Shown piece after piece: positions 39,367 to 48,194 of a DNA stretch of 64,000 nt (its first letter is position 1; the number at the start of each line of letters is the position of its first letter). The translations under genes and the position numbers were made by a program. Under the pieces are notes generated by a model. It did no database searches. It saw only the letters and a program-made list of their open reading frames with translations, and was not told the origin of the DNA. Origin of the DNA: Pseudomonadaceae bacterium (GTDB lineage: Bacteria; Pseudomonadota; Gammaproteobacteria; Pseudomonadales; Azotimanducaceae); assembly GCA_024743435.1 (NCBI GenBank), contig JANSWO010000009.1, forward strand, positions 154,614 through 218,613. The letters run 5' to 3'.

Positions 39367-40122
39367 GTGCGATCAATGGAGCAGCGCCAGCAGCCACGAA
39401 TCAGCGTGCCGATTGAGGTTGACCTCAACCACGCCAGCATCGGAACCGTGCAAACGGTGACGAGGGATGTATCCGCCAGCGGTATCTTTGCCGCAATTCC
39501 CCAAGGCGTAAACGCAGCCAACGTGCCCGACGGGTCAACGGTACGCGTGACCATGCGCAACCTGCCGATGATTGAACCGGGGCCCACGCCAACCGTCATG
39601 ATGCGCGTCACTCGCGTTGATTCCGATGGCCTCGCTCTGGAATTCGCCAACCGCTCGAATGCCCATCTATGGAACAGCGTCGAGCGCGTTCGTCGAGAAC
39701 TGGCTGTTGGCCGTGACCTCTTCCAAATTCACCAAAGCGCACTCGTTGTCAGCGACGACGGTCAGCTTCTGGTTGTGAATGAGGCTGGACGCTGGCTTTT
39801 TCCCGGCGCATATCTGGAAACCGACGCACCGGCAATCGAGGCCATGGATACCTACCTGCACACGGAACTAGGCGTGCTTGATGCACGCATGGTCTCGCCG
39901 CTGCAAACGCTGAGCATGCGTCGGCCGGCGAGCGAGGCAACCGTCTTCAGCGTCTTCTATCGTTACAGCGCAAGGCAGCATGATTTAGTGCTGGCTGCAG
40001 ACAGCAACTACCGGGAGGCACGTTGGGTTTCACGTCGCATGGAGATCGAAGAGCTTACCTTCAGCGATGAGGCACTGCGGCCGCTCGCCTACCGAGCCCT
40101 GGCGCTGGCGGAAGCCCAGTAG
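39367..40122 (+). CDS. PilZ domain fused to a degenerate NUDIX-like domain
   Basis: A 251-residue protein (GTG at 39367 after GGAG; an ATG follows at 39376). Residues about 5-100 form a PilZ domain with both c-di-GMP motifs: R7-x3-R11 (RQQPR) and D34-x-S36-x2-G39 (DVSASG), and the closing VDSDGLALEF strand. Residues about 120-250 resemble a NUDIX fold: HQSALVVSDDGQLLVVNEAGRWLFPGAYLE placement of strands, then the box helix DTYLHTELGV, and a later YREARWVSRRMEIEEL. The box G-x5-E-x7-REUxEExGU has lost nearly all catalytic positions (A148, A154, T162, Y163, T166; only E167 and G169 remain), so pyrophosphatase activity is unlikely and a ligand- or protein-binding role is inferred. It is divergent from clpB and 47 bp before the DUF2244 gene. 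The NUDIX call rests on pattern only. Confidence 0.75.
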   Translation: MRSMEQRQQPRISVPIEVDLNHASIGTVQTVTRDVSASGIFAAIPQGVNAANVPDGSTVRVTMRNLPMIEPGPTPTVMMRVTRVDSDGLALEFANRSNAHLWNSVERVRRELAVGRDLFQIHQSALVVSDDGQLLVVNEAGRWLFPGAYLETDAPAIEAMDTYLHTELGVLDARMVSPLQTLSMRRPASEATVFSVFYRYSARQHDLVLAADSNYREARWVSRRMEIEELTFSDEALRPLAYRALALAEAQ

Positions 40123-40169
40123 CGCTTGCAGTCTGTGTAACGGAAATTATCGATCGAATAGGCGCAGTC

Positions 40170-40664
40170 ATGATCAGTAGCGAATTCGACCAGTCACAAC
40201 GCCGGGGGCAGGTGATCCTGCAACCCAACCGATCATGGAGCTGGCGCTCCAATGTTGTCTTGCTTGCCGGGCTGAGCGCGCTGTCGCTGACCATCGCAAC
40301 CGCGTTCGCGCTCCAGGGGGCATGGCTCATTCTGCCGATGACGCTGCTGGAACTAACCGTGGTTGCCGGCTGCATCTGGTACTGCGTGCAGAAAGCCTAT
40401 CGACAGGAGGTGCTGACCTTCAGCGATGCTGAGCTCGTTGTCGAAACGGGTCATCGTGAGGTTGAGAAGCAGTATCACTTCGAGCGCTTCATGACACGCT
40501 TCAACATCACCCGTCCCGCACATCGCGGACACCGAAAGCGAGTCATGGTGAGTTCCCGCGATATGGAGATCGAGATCGGCGAGTTTCTCGCCGAGGAAGA
40601 AAAAGACGAGTTGGTCAAAACGCTTCGCGCGATGGTTCAGCGGCTGGAAACCGTTCGCCAGTAA
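40170..40664 (+). CDS. DUF2244 membrane protein
   Basis: A 164-residue protein with two membrane helices (about 28-47 and 50-70) followed by a cytoplasmic beta-rich part (ELVVETGHREVEKQYHFERFM, RVMVSSRDMEIEIGEFLAEEEK). This is the DUF2244 layout; function is unknown. Its last 28 nt overlap the convergent 3' end of comEC. Confidence 0.85.
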   Translation: MISSEFDQSQRRGQVILQPNRSWSWRSNVVLLAGLSALSLTIATAFALQGAWLILPMTLLELTVVAGCIWYCVQKAYRQEVLTFSDAELVVETGHREVEKQYHFERFMTRFNITRPAHRGHRKRVMVSSRDMEIEIGEFLAEEEKDELVKTLRAMVQRLETVRQ

Positions 40665-42976
40665 GGCTGGTAGCAACAGCGTTGCTCACTCGCCTGCAAA
40701 CCGAGACTCTCCCAGGTCACCATTCCGCCCTCATCTGTGCGCAGGACACTTATGCCGCGCTCGGCAAAGCGCTCTAGTACGTCTTCGTGGGGATGGCCAA
40801 ACCGATTTGCATAACCTGCGCTCACAATCGCCGTCGTCGGCTGCAACGCTTGCAGAAACCGTGCGCTACTCGAAGAACGCGAGCCGTGATGAGCCGCCAC
40901 CAGCACATCCACCGGCTCCGGCTGGGTAAGCGCCAGCCGATACTCCTCGACAGCCGAGATGTCACCCGGCAAGAGTACAGCTCGCCGTTGGTTTGCAACG
41001 CGAATCACGCAGGAGCCATCGTTGTCGTTCGATGCGTTCAGATTGGCTGCTGCCATTGACACGACAACACCATCTCGCGTCCACTGCCAGCCGCTGCGAC
41101 AACGCGCAAATGCTCCCTCGACTCCGGCGCCAGCAAGTGTTGTGGCTGGAGCCAGACGGTCGATAACAGCGCCCGCACCGCCGCTGTGATCAACATCGCC
41201 GTGGCTGATTACGAACAGATCGAGTTGCCGAGGGCCGGTTGCAAGAAACGCCGGCACCACCACTGCAGCGCCCATATCGAAGCCGCCAGGCGAGCGGTAT
41301 CCGGCATCCACTATGATGCGGTGATCCGACGTGTCGATGATCGCGGCGGAGCCCTGACCCACATCCAGCACCTGAAGCCGGAACTCACCGGGTGGGATGT
41401 CTGTACTTGCTGGCACCAGCATCAACGCAGCAGCGAGACTACCGAGCGCCCTTGCTGACCAGGGCAAAGGCAGCAACAGCAAAAACACGCCAACGGCTGC
41501 CAAAAGCAACCGAGATGAATCGCCGCGCCCAATAGCGATAGGCGCCAACGCGTTCGAGTAATCAAGTAACCGGTAGAGCACATGGACACAGACATCCGCG
41601 AGCGTCAGCAACCAGCCGGCTCCTGGCCAATCGAGTGTGGCCAGGAACACCGACAGCATCGACAGAGGCACAATCACAAAGCTGGCGATCGGAGCCACCA
41701 GCGCGTTAGCCAGCGCGGCAACCAGCACGAGTTCGCCATTGAACAATGCAATAGCGGGCGCCATCGCGATCGCCATCAGGCCTTGCAACAGCAGCAGCTG
41801 CAGCAACCTCGAGCCAGGCAACCGATTCGCGAGCAGAAGCAAAACCGCCACCGCGTAGAACGACAGCCATAGCCCCTGGCTGAGAACCGACAGCGGCAAC
41901 GCAACCACCACCAACACAAATACTTCGAGCAGGATAAGCAACCCAGCGGGTTCGCGATGAACGGCGCGCACGAGAAGGAAGCCAGCAAGCATCAACCAGG
42001 CTCGAAGCGCTGGCTCGGAGAAGCCGGTGAGCGCAACCAGCCCGCCGGTGGCTAGCCACGCGACTAGCACCCCGATTGCCGGGCCGCATCGACAATCCAC
42101 TCGCACTAACTGCAGCCCCGCCACTACGATTCGCAACGCGCCGTGGAGCAGCAAAAAGGCGATGCCGATGTGCAGCCCTGAAATGACCATCAAATGGATC
42201 GTTCCAGTCTCACGAAAGCGCTGCCAATGCTCATTTCGGACAAGCCCGGCATCCCCGATCGACAGCGCCAGCAGAGCGCCGGGGTGCAATAGCGGATACG
42301 TCAGCACAGCCTCACGGGCTTGCGATCGAACGGAGATCAGCAAGCCCTGCGCGCGCGCCACTACCCGACCAGCACGAACCGACCCCAGCCCATCCACTTT
42401 TTCAGCGAACAGCCAGCGTTCGTAGTCAAAAGCCCCTGGGTTCAGCAAGCCACGCGGCGGCCGCAGCGCGACCGACAAGCTCAGTCTGTCGCCCAACCGG
42501 ACCTGGGGCGGATCAAACCAGTTCAGCTCCAGAATCCGGCCGCTTGGAATGCTGCAGCCTTGGAGTTGCATCGGTTGCGTGGTTTCAACTCGTAATCGCA
42601 CCCGGCCCAGTCTCTGCCGAACGGGCTCGATGACATCCGCGACGATTCGAAGCGGGGCCTGGGCGCTCGCATCCACAACACAGGGCGGTATTCGGCTTTC
42701 CAGCTGCGCGCCACCCACGAGCGTCCCGTAGAGCGTCGCTGCTGCGAACAGCGCAATCAGTGCTCCGATGTGGGCCCAGAGAATGGTCCAGGGCGCCTGA
42801 GCCAGTCGCGCACAAACCAGTGCGATTGGCAGTAGCGACACGCTCACGAGCAGCGCGGGCAGGAGCCATTGCGTCGCGGGCAACCAGGCCGCAACCACGA
42901 TACCCGCAGCAATCGTAAGCAAAATCTGGCGCAGGAAAACCCCGTGCCTGCTGCGCTGGAAGGGCTTCGGCTGCAT
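40637..42976 (-). CDS. comEC: DNA internalization protein ComEC/Rec2
   Basis: A 779-residue membrane protein. Order: N-terminal hydrophobic segments and DUF4131/OB region (to about 215), the Competence domain with many membrane helices (about 225-500, starting RFRETGTIHLMVISGLHIGIAFLLL), and a C-terminal metallo-beta-lactamase-like domain with VISHGDVDHSGGAGAV and LVAAHHGSRSSSS. ComEC forms the inner-membrane channel for single-stranded DNA in natural transformation. With pilZ it suggests competence. Its start is only 9 bp from the start of the divergent DUF2062 gene. Confidence 0.94.
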   Translation of the reverse strand: MQPKPFQRSRHGVFLRQILLTIAAGIVVAAWLPATQWLLPALLVSVSLLPIALVCARLAQAPWTILWAHIGALIALFAAATLYGTLVGGAQLESRIPPCVVDASAQAPLRIVADVIEPVRQRLGRVRLRVETTQPMQLQGCSIPSGRILELNWFDPPQVRLGDRLSLSVALRPPRGLLNPGAFDYERWLFAEKVDGLGSVRAGRVVARAQGLLISVRSQAREAVLTYPLLHPGALLALSIGDAGLVRNEHWQRFRETGTIHLMVISGLHIGIAFLLLHGALRIVVAGLQLVRVDCRCGPAIGVLVAWLATGGLVALTGFSEPALRAWLMLAGFLLVRAVHREPAGLLILLEVFVLVVVALPLSVLSQGLWLSFYAVAVLLLLANRLPGSRLLQLLLLQGLMAIAMAPAIALFNGELVLVAALANALVAPIASFVIVPLSMLSVFLATLDWPGAGWLLTLADVCVHVLYRLLDYSNALAPIAIGRGDSSRLLLAAVGVFLLLLPLPWSARALGSLAAALMLVPASTDIPPGEFRLQVLDVGQGSAAIIDTSDHRIIVDAGYRSPGGFDMGAAVVVPAFLATGPRQLDLFVISHGDVDHSGGAGAVIDRLAPATTLAGAGVEGAFARCRSGWQWTRDGVVVSMAAANLNASNDNDGSCVIRVANQRRAVLLPGDISAVEEYRLALTQPEPVDVLVAAHHGSRSSSSARFLQALQPTTAIVSAGYANRFGHPHEDVLERFAERGISVLRTDEGGMVTWESLGLQASEQRCCYQPYWRTVSSR

Positions 42977-42985
42977 AATCCAGTT

Positions 42986-43579
42986 ATGCCAAGAAAGCTC
43001 CTACGCCGGTATCTGCCAAGTCCCGCCTCTCTGCGTAAGAGCCGAGCCCTCAGGCCTGTGAGCGGTTGGCTTCAGGATCCCGCGATATGGCACCTGCACC
43101 GACGCAGTGTCTCGGGTGCGTGCTTCATCGGCCTATTCTGCATGTTCCTGCCAATTCCGTTCCAGATGCTCATCGCGGCGGCACTGGCAATCGTCTCCCG
43201 GCGCAACTTGCCGATATCAGTTGCGCTCGTCTGGATCAGCAACCCAGTAACGATTCCGCCGATGTTCTACTTCGCCTACAAGCTCGGTGCCTGGTTGCTC
43301 GACATGCAGATCGAGACCAACAGCATCGAGCTGTCCTGGACCTGGCTGAGCGCGAACCTGTCGCAGATTGGCATCCCGCTGGTATTCGGGTCGCTGGTTT
43401 GTGGTTGGGTGTGCGGTATCTCCGCCTTTGTCCTCGTACGCGTATCCTGGCGCTTGCACGTCATTCAACGCCTGCGGGATCGCCGGGATGCCCGCCTAAA
43501 GGACAAACAAGCAGCGGACGCCGCAGATGTCAGGACGCCGCGCTTTGATGCGCCAGCGGATGAAAGCGAGAAACCCTGA
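42986..43579 (+). CDS. DUF2062 membrane protein
   Basis: A 197-residue protein starting MPRKLLRRYLPSPASLRKSRAL; the open frame upstream lies within comEC. Three to four membrane helices (about 44-70, 78-105, 125-160) and the family pattern [19 protein letters not shown] with NPVTIPPMFYFAYKLG are visible. Function unknown; homologues are often next to comEC and lol genes. Its promoter must lie inside comEC. Confidence 0.88.
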   Translation: MPRKLLRRYLPSPASLRKSRALRPVSGWLQDPAIWHLHRRSVSGACFIGLFCMFLPIPFQMLIAAALAIVSRRNLPISVALVWISNPVTIPPMFYFAYKLGAWLLDMQIETNSIELSWTWLSANLSQIGIPLVFGSLVCGWVCGISAFVLVRVSWRLHVIQRLRDRRDARLKDKQAADAADVRTPRFDAPADESEKP

Positions 43580-43586
43580 GCTCGCC

Positions 43587-44819
43587 CTAAACGCGATGCA
43601 GCGCCTGGACAGGATTTACTTTCAGCGTCGATAACGCAGGTCTTGCACAGGCTGCAAGCGTCAGCACGGCGGCGATGCCGGTAATGATCACGAGGTCCGT
43701 GCTCTGTACATCCACAGGCAGGCGATCGAAATAGGTACCCGCGAGCATGGTGAATCCAAACGCCGATTCAACCCAGTTGGCGATGTCTGCGACACTCGCC
43801 GCGAGCAACACCCCGAGCGCGAGCCCCAGCGCGATGCCAACGCTGCACAGCAGGATACTAAGCAGCGCAAAGGTTCGAACCAGCACCGCTGGCGATGCGC
43901 CTATCGTCATGAGAATCGCAATCTCGCCGCGCTTTTGGTTAACCAGCATCGTTTGCGATGACACGATATTGAAGGCGGCGATAGCCACAACTAGCGTCAG
44001 CAACACAAACATCATTGCTTTCTCCAGGCGCACCGCCCGGAAGAACTCGCCGTAAGCATCACTCCAATCCGCAACCTCTGTAGCGCCCGCGGCGCGCAGG
44101 TCTGCAGCCAGGCGATCGGCAGCCAGTGGCTCGCTGAGCACCAGGCGATAGCCGCGGTCACCCGCACCGGCGAGACCGGACTCAACCAGGTCATCCAGCC
44201 GCACGAATACAACGGAGTAGTCGATTTCCGCGCCTACTTCGAATAACCCGGCCAGAGTGAAACGGGCAAAGCGCGGCATCACCCGACCACCCTCACTGCC
44301 TGCGAAAATGATCGTTACCGTGTCACCAGGCAGCAATGACAAATGCCTGGCCAACGGCGCCCCGAGCAGCAATGAGCGCGGCTCCGTCAAGAACTCCGCT
44401 CTCTCCTGCGCGCCAAGCGAATCCGCAAGTCCTGCAAGACCAGCCAGCGCCTGGGCATCAACGCCATGGATCGCAACAGGGTTGACGCCGCCGTTGCGGG
44501 TAATCATGCCCTGGCCTTCAAAAAACTCGAACGCGGAAGAGACGGCGTCGGCCGGCAACCCCGCAACCAAACGGCGCGCATCATCGACGTCTGACTCATG
44601 CAGAACGATGTGCGGAACCGTGCCGAGAATCCTCGACTTCAGCGTGGCGTCAAAACCGTTCATCACACTGACAACCACAACCAGTATCGCAACGCCGAGG
44701 GTCAACCCGATGAGCGATGCCCAGGTGATGAACGCAGCAAAGTGACCACGCCGGGCAAAGAGATAGCGCAGGGCCAACCACAGAGAGACGCTGGCTTTGA
44801 GTTTGCTACGGCGCGGCAA
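43587..44819 (-). CDS. lolE: Lipoprotein-releasing ABC permease, LolC/E family (second copy)
   Basis: About 410 residues. N-terminal helix with the LolC/E start (LRYLFARRGHFAAFITWASLIGLTLGVAILVVVVSVMNGF), a large periplasmic domain, and three C-terminal helices with the FtsX-like signature. The frame opens with TTG at 44837; a TTG at 44819 with GAGG eight nt upstream is preferred. Either start overlaps lolD. With lolC and lolD it forms the complex that detaches lipoproteins from the inner membrane. Confidence 0.9.
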   Translation of the reverse strand: MPRRSKLKASVSLWLALRYLFARRGHFAAFITWASLIGLTLGVAILVVVVSVMNGFDATLKSRILGTVPHIVLHESDVDDARRLVAGLPADAVSSAFEFFEGQGMITRNGGVNPVAIHGVDAQALAGLAGLADSLGAQERAEFLTEPRSLLLGAPLARHLSLLPGDTVTIIFAGSEGGRVMPRFARFTLAGLFEVGAEIDYSVVFVRLDDLVESGLAGAGDRGYRLVLSEPLAADRLAADLRAAGATEVADWSDAYGEFFRAVRLEKAMMFVLLTLVVAIAAFNIVSSQTMLVNQKRGEIAILMTIGASPAVLVRTFALLSILLCSVGIALGLALGVLLAASVADIANWVESAFGFTMLAGTYFDRLPVDVQSTDLVIITGIAAVLTLAACARPALSTLKVNPVQALHRV

Positions 44820-45492
44820 CGATGACGCCTCGATCAATCCGCACGATGCGGTCGGTTCGCTCGGCGAGGCTGCGATCGTGCGTCACGATGACGAACGCGC
44901 TACCAGCCGATGCGCATAGCGAATCAATCAGCTCGATCACGCGCTCGGCGTTGTCATGGTCCAGATTTCCGGTCGGCTCATCGGCCAGAACCACGGCCGG
45001 GCTCGGCGCCAGTGCACGAGCCAGTGCGACACGCTGACGCTCGCCGCCAGACAATTCATGTGGCCGATGATCCTCACGATCGGCAAGGCCCACGCGCGCC
45101 AGCAACTCCCCAGCGCGCTCCGAGGCTGCAGCCGTGCCTGACCCGCCCAGCAACAGCGGCATAGCCACGTTCTCGAGCGCCGTAAACTCAGGCAATAGAT
45201 GGTGCATCTGGTAGACAAAGCCCATCATCTCGTTACGGATTGCGGCGCGTTGAGCAACGCTCGCACGTGTGATGTCACGACCGCCGATCTCAATGCTGCC
45301 GGAATCGCAATCATCCAAGCCCGCGAGTAGATGCAACAGCGTGCTCTTACCGGACCCCGAGCGGCCGAGAATCGCGACACGCTCACCAGCAGCGACCGAA
45401 AAGTTAACCCCTTTGAGCACCTCGAGGCGCGCATCGCCCTCGCCAAAGCCTTTGCAAACCTCGCGAGCCTCAAGAACCGTTTCAGCTGCCAC
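44806..45492 (-). CDS. lolD: Lipoprotein-releasing ABC ATPase LolD
   Basis: About 228 residues, starting with GTG at 45492 (MAAETVLEAREVCKGFGEG) because AGGA lies seven nt upstream; a further GTG at 45546 lacks a site. Walker A GRSGSGKSTLLHLLAGLDD, signature ELSGGERQRVALARAL, Walker B VVLADEPTGNLD and the LolC/E-contact region MGFVYQMHHLLPEFTALENV are clear. It powers lipoprotein release to LolA. Confidence 0.94.
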   Translation of the reverse strand: MAAETVLEAREVCKGFGEGDARLEVLKGVNFSVAAGERVAILGRSGSGKSTLLHLLAGLDDCDSGSIEIGGRDITRASVAQRAAIRNEMMGFVYQMHHLLPEFTALENVAMPLLLGGSGTAAASERAGELLARVGLADREDHRPHELSGGERQRVALARALAPSPAVVLADEPTGNLDHDNAERVIELIDSLCASAGSAFVIVTHDRSLAERTDRIVRIDRGVIVAAP

Positions 45493-45563
45493 GTTCACAT
45501 CCTCGACTATCTTGATTGCGCCTGCGCGCAGCGCCGCAAGCTTCACGGCCAGCCAATACGCCG

Positions 45564-46805
45564 CTATTCATAACGCAGTACCGATGATGGTTGCAGTCGC
45601 GATGCACTCCAGGCCGGGTAAACCGCGCTCAGCAGGCAGAGCCCGAACGCGACGAGGGAGACTTCAATCAGATCCCCCGGGCGAATTTCTACCGGCAAGT
45701 AGTTAACAAAGTACTGACTCATCAAGTCCAGGCCCAGAGCGCCAGTTAACGCGGCGTAGCCGCTCTCCAGCAATAGCGCGAGCAGCACACCAGCCAGCAC
45801 GCCAAGGCCGATGCCAAGCGCGCCAATAGCCAATCCCAGCACCAGAAAGACACCGACAACCGTCATGCCGTTACTACCCATTGACCGCAGTACGGAAATG
45901 TCGGATCGGCGCTCGTTAACCACCATGACCAGTGTGGAGACCAGATTGAATGCGGCCAGCCCCACCAGCAGCGACAGCAGAACAAACATGGTGGAGCGTT
46001 GCAGTGCTATCGCACGATAAAGATTGCCGTGGCTACGCATCCAGGAGCGTTGCAGGAATCGATCGAATCCGAGTTCAGCCAGCACGTCCTCGCCAATCGC
46101 TTCAGCGGCAAAAAGGTCATCGGTTGCCAGGTGGATGCCGTGCACCCCTGCAGGTAGTCGAAACAGCTTCTGCGCATCGCGCATATGAATGTAGGCACCA
46201 CGACTATCCAACTCCGAATTGGAGGCAAGCAATGCGGAAACCGTAAATCGCTTCTGGCGCGGGAAGACACCGACCGGCGTTACGGAAGCATCCGGCAGGA
46301 TGATGACCACCCTGTCGCCAATCTCGAGGTTCAGCTTCTGCGCGACGCGAGCGCCAAGCCAGACCGAAAAGCTGCCCGCAGCAAGTGAGGCGGCGTTCGA
46401 ATCGCCCGAGGTCTGAAGGAACGAGGAGAGGCGAGAAACCCGATCGTAGTCCGCCGGCTCGATGCCGGTGAGCAGGATGCCGGCCACGTCATCGCCGTTA
46501 GCTGCAAGTGCGGCGCCTTGCACAAATGCGGCCGCTCCAACCACGCCCGTAGTCGCTTGCGCGCGCGACAAATCGTCAGCCGCCAGCGCGCCAGGGCTGC
46601 GTTGGTAGAGAACGCTATGGGGAAGAATCGAAAACACACGCTGCGCAAGCTCACGTTCGAAGCCATTGATAACGGAGAGCACAACGATCAGAACCGCCAC
46701 CGACAGTGCCAGCCCACCAATGGCGACAGCACTGATGAAAGCAACGAAGCTGCGCCTCGACAGCAGATAGCGCAGGCCCATGAAAATGGAGACGGGAGTG
46801 AACAC
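45564..46805 (-). CDS. lolC: Lipoprotein-releasing ABC permease, LolC/E family (first copy)
   Basis: A 413-residue permease starting GTG (VSIFMGLRYLLSRRSFVAFISAVAIGGLALSVAVLIVVLSVINGFERELAQR). Four membrane helices and a periplasmic domain with the hook-like section FRLPAGVHGIHLATDD. First gene of lolC-lolD-lolE. It is divergent from the PilZ gene across 144 bp. Confidence 0.92.
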   Translation of the reverse strand: MFTPVSIFMGLRYLLSRRSFVAFISAVAIGGLALSVAVLIVVLSVINGFERELAQRVFSILPHSVLYQRSPGALAADDLSRAQATTGVVGAAAFVQGAALAANGDDVAGILLTGIEPADYDRVSRLSSFLQTSGDSNAASLAAGSFSVWLGARVAQKLNLEIGDRVVIILPDASVTPVGVFPRQKRFTVSALLASNSELDSRGAYIHMRDAQKLFRLPAGVHGIHLATDDLFAAEAIGEDVLAELGFDRFLQRSWMRSHGNLYRAIALQRSTMFVLLSLLVGLAAFNLVSTLVMVVNERRSDISVLRSMGSNGMTVVGVFLVLGLAIGALGIGLGVLAGVLLALLLESGYAALTGALGLDLMSQYFVNYLPVEIRPGDLIEVSLVAFGLCLLSAVYPAWSASRLQPSSVLRYE

Positions 46806-46949
46806 GCGGCGATGCTACACGAGGGGCTCACAATCGTCGCGTCTGAGGCTCGATACCCTGCTCATTCCAGCCGCTACGACTCGACGCCGGGCGGCCAGCT
46901 TCTACACTCAAGGGAGCACAGCCCAATGACGCAGCGATGACACAGCAAG

Positions 46950-47507
46950 ATGGCCACCGACGCTAAACCAGAATACGAGGACAACCGACAATCCCTGCGC
47001 GTGGTCCAACCCCTGCAACTACGCTGGCAGAGCTGCGAGCGATCGACCCCGACGGCCCTGCTCCATGAGTTGCTCGCCACCCCAACCAGCTGGCGTGCAA
47101 GCGCCCAACTCGGCGACAACGAGAGACGATTGCAAAGCGCTCTCGCTGAGTTGGCGGCGACATCCCGCGCTGCGGTCGATGCCATCAGTTGCCTCGCGGA
47201 GCGAATCGACGTCATCGCTGGTGCGCTTGCTGCTGATGAAGAATGGCTCGCACCAACGCTGTGGGTGGATCTGTCTCTGGATGGCCTGGCCTTTCCGATC
47301 GATGTCAGCACATCCGCTACCAGCTCAGAGCTGCCGGCCGTCGCGGCGCCGATTGCGCTTGCGCTGCGAGGTGAAGGTCTTGCTGTTGTCTTAAAAGGCA
47401 CCGTGAAACGCCTGGAACAACAGCGGTGCGCGGTAATTTTTGATGAGCAGGATTCCGCCGAGCTACGTAGCCTCCGTCGGTTCGTGATGCGTCAATCCGC
47501 CGGGTGA
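46950..47507 (+). CDS. PilZ domain protein next to lolC
   Basis: A 185-residue protein with the PilZ c-di-GMP motifs split around an insert: R13-x3-R17 (RQSLR) near the N-terminus and D-x-S-x2-G in WVDLSLDGLAF near residue 110. Between them is a helical, Ala/Leu-rich stretch of about 75 residues (LLHELLATPTSWRASAQLG to ADEEWLAP). A PilZ protein at this place next to lol genes also occurs in Pseudomonas as I recall. The output is unknown. Confidence 0.75.
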   Translation: MATDAKPEYEDNRQSLRVVQPLQLRWQSCERSTPTALLHELLATPTSWRASAQLGDNERRLQSALAELAATSRAAVDAISCLAERIDVIAGALAADEEWLAPTLWVDLSLDGLAFPIDVSTSATSSELPAVAAPIALALRGEGLAVVLKGTVKRLEQQRCAVIFDEQDSAELRSLRRFVMRQSAG

Positions 47508-47646
47508 CCTGAAACTTAATTCATAATTATCAATATCTTATAGTTCTTTTTTGACGCCTATTGTTGATAGTTCCAGAGTATCTCCTGAGTTTCCCCAGCC
47601 TTCACCGTACCTAAGCGCATAGCCTGACCACTGCAAGTGGCACCTT

Positions 47647-47672
47647 GGTAACAAGCCACGGTAACAAGCCAG
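47647..47672. repeat. Two 13-bp direct repeats
   Basis: GGTAACAAGCCAC and GGTAACAAGCCAG lie head to tail (47647-47659, 47660-47672) in the 222-bp AT-rich leader of the secreted-protein gene. Confidence 0.7.
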
Positions 47673-47729
47673 ACTGATCAGATTCGGCGGCCAGCGCCGC
47701 TGCAGGTTTGATCTGGCTCAGGAGTTGAG

Positions 47730-48185
47730 ATGATGCGTCGGGTTACGCTACTAACACTGGCCATGGCCCTGTTGGTCGAGGCCAACGCCATTCATGCTGA
47801 TTCGGTCACCGCTGAAGCCCTCGCGTCGACGGAGACTCACGACATCGCGTCAGCTGTTGATATCGATGTCGATGTTGGCAGCAGTGTCAGGCAGGACTTT
47901 CTGCAAAGCCATTGGACGCTCGAGCCGGCCTCGGCCACTGTGTTCCAAGCCACCCCCGCACACGCATCCGACTTCACAAGCGCCATCCAGAAGGAGCGCG
48001 CGCTAGGACTGGTGCGGTATCAACTGGATCACAAAACCGCCGTGCTCGGATGGCGAGTGGCGCCGCGCTGGTTTCTCGGACAGCAACGTGGCGACGACTC
48101 CGGGCTGACCCTGGTCTGGCAGAAGGATGGCAGCGATCAGCTCAGCCTGTCCAAAGACGGCGTCCGCATCAGCCGACGCTTCTAA
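47730..48185 (+). CDS. Unknown secreted protein
   Basis: A 151-residue protein with a clear Sec signal peptide (MMRRVTLLTLAMALLVEANAIHA, cleavage near residue 23) and an AGGAG ribosome binding site five nt before the ATG. The mature part has an Asp/Val-rich start (AVDIDVDVGSS) and a beta-rich end (GLTLVWQKDGSDQLSLSKDGVRISRRF). No family recognised. It converges with sthA with a 9-bp gap. Confidence 0.8.
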   Translation: MMRRVTLLTLAMALLVEANAIHADSVTAEALASTETHDIASAVDIDVDVGSSVRQDFLQSHWTLEPASATVFQATPAHASDFTSAIQKERALGLVRYQLDHKTAVLGWRVAPRWFLGQQRGDDSGLTLVWQKDGSDQLSLSKDGVRISRRF

Positions 48186-48194
48186 TCAGTCAAC

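Noticed and set aside
47706..47721. Short match to the start of 16S rRNA (GTTTGATC-TGGCTCAG)
   Set aside because: Only 16 bases match, with one base missing, and the sequence then enters the secreted-protein gene; no rRNA follows.
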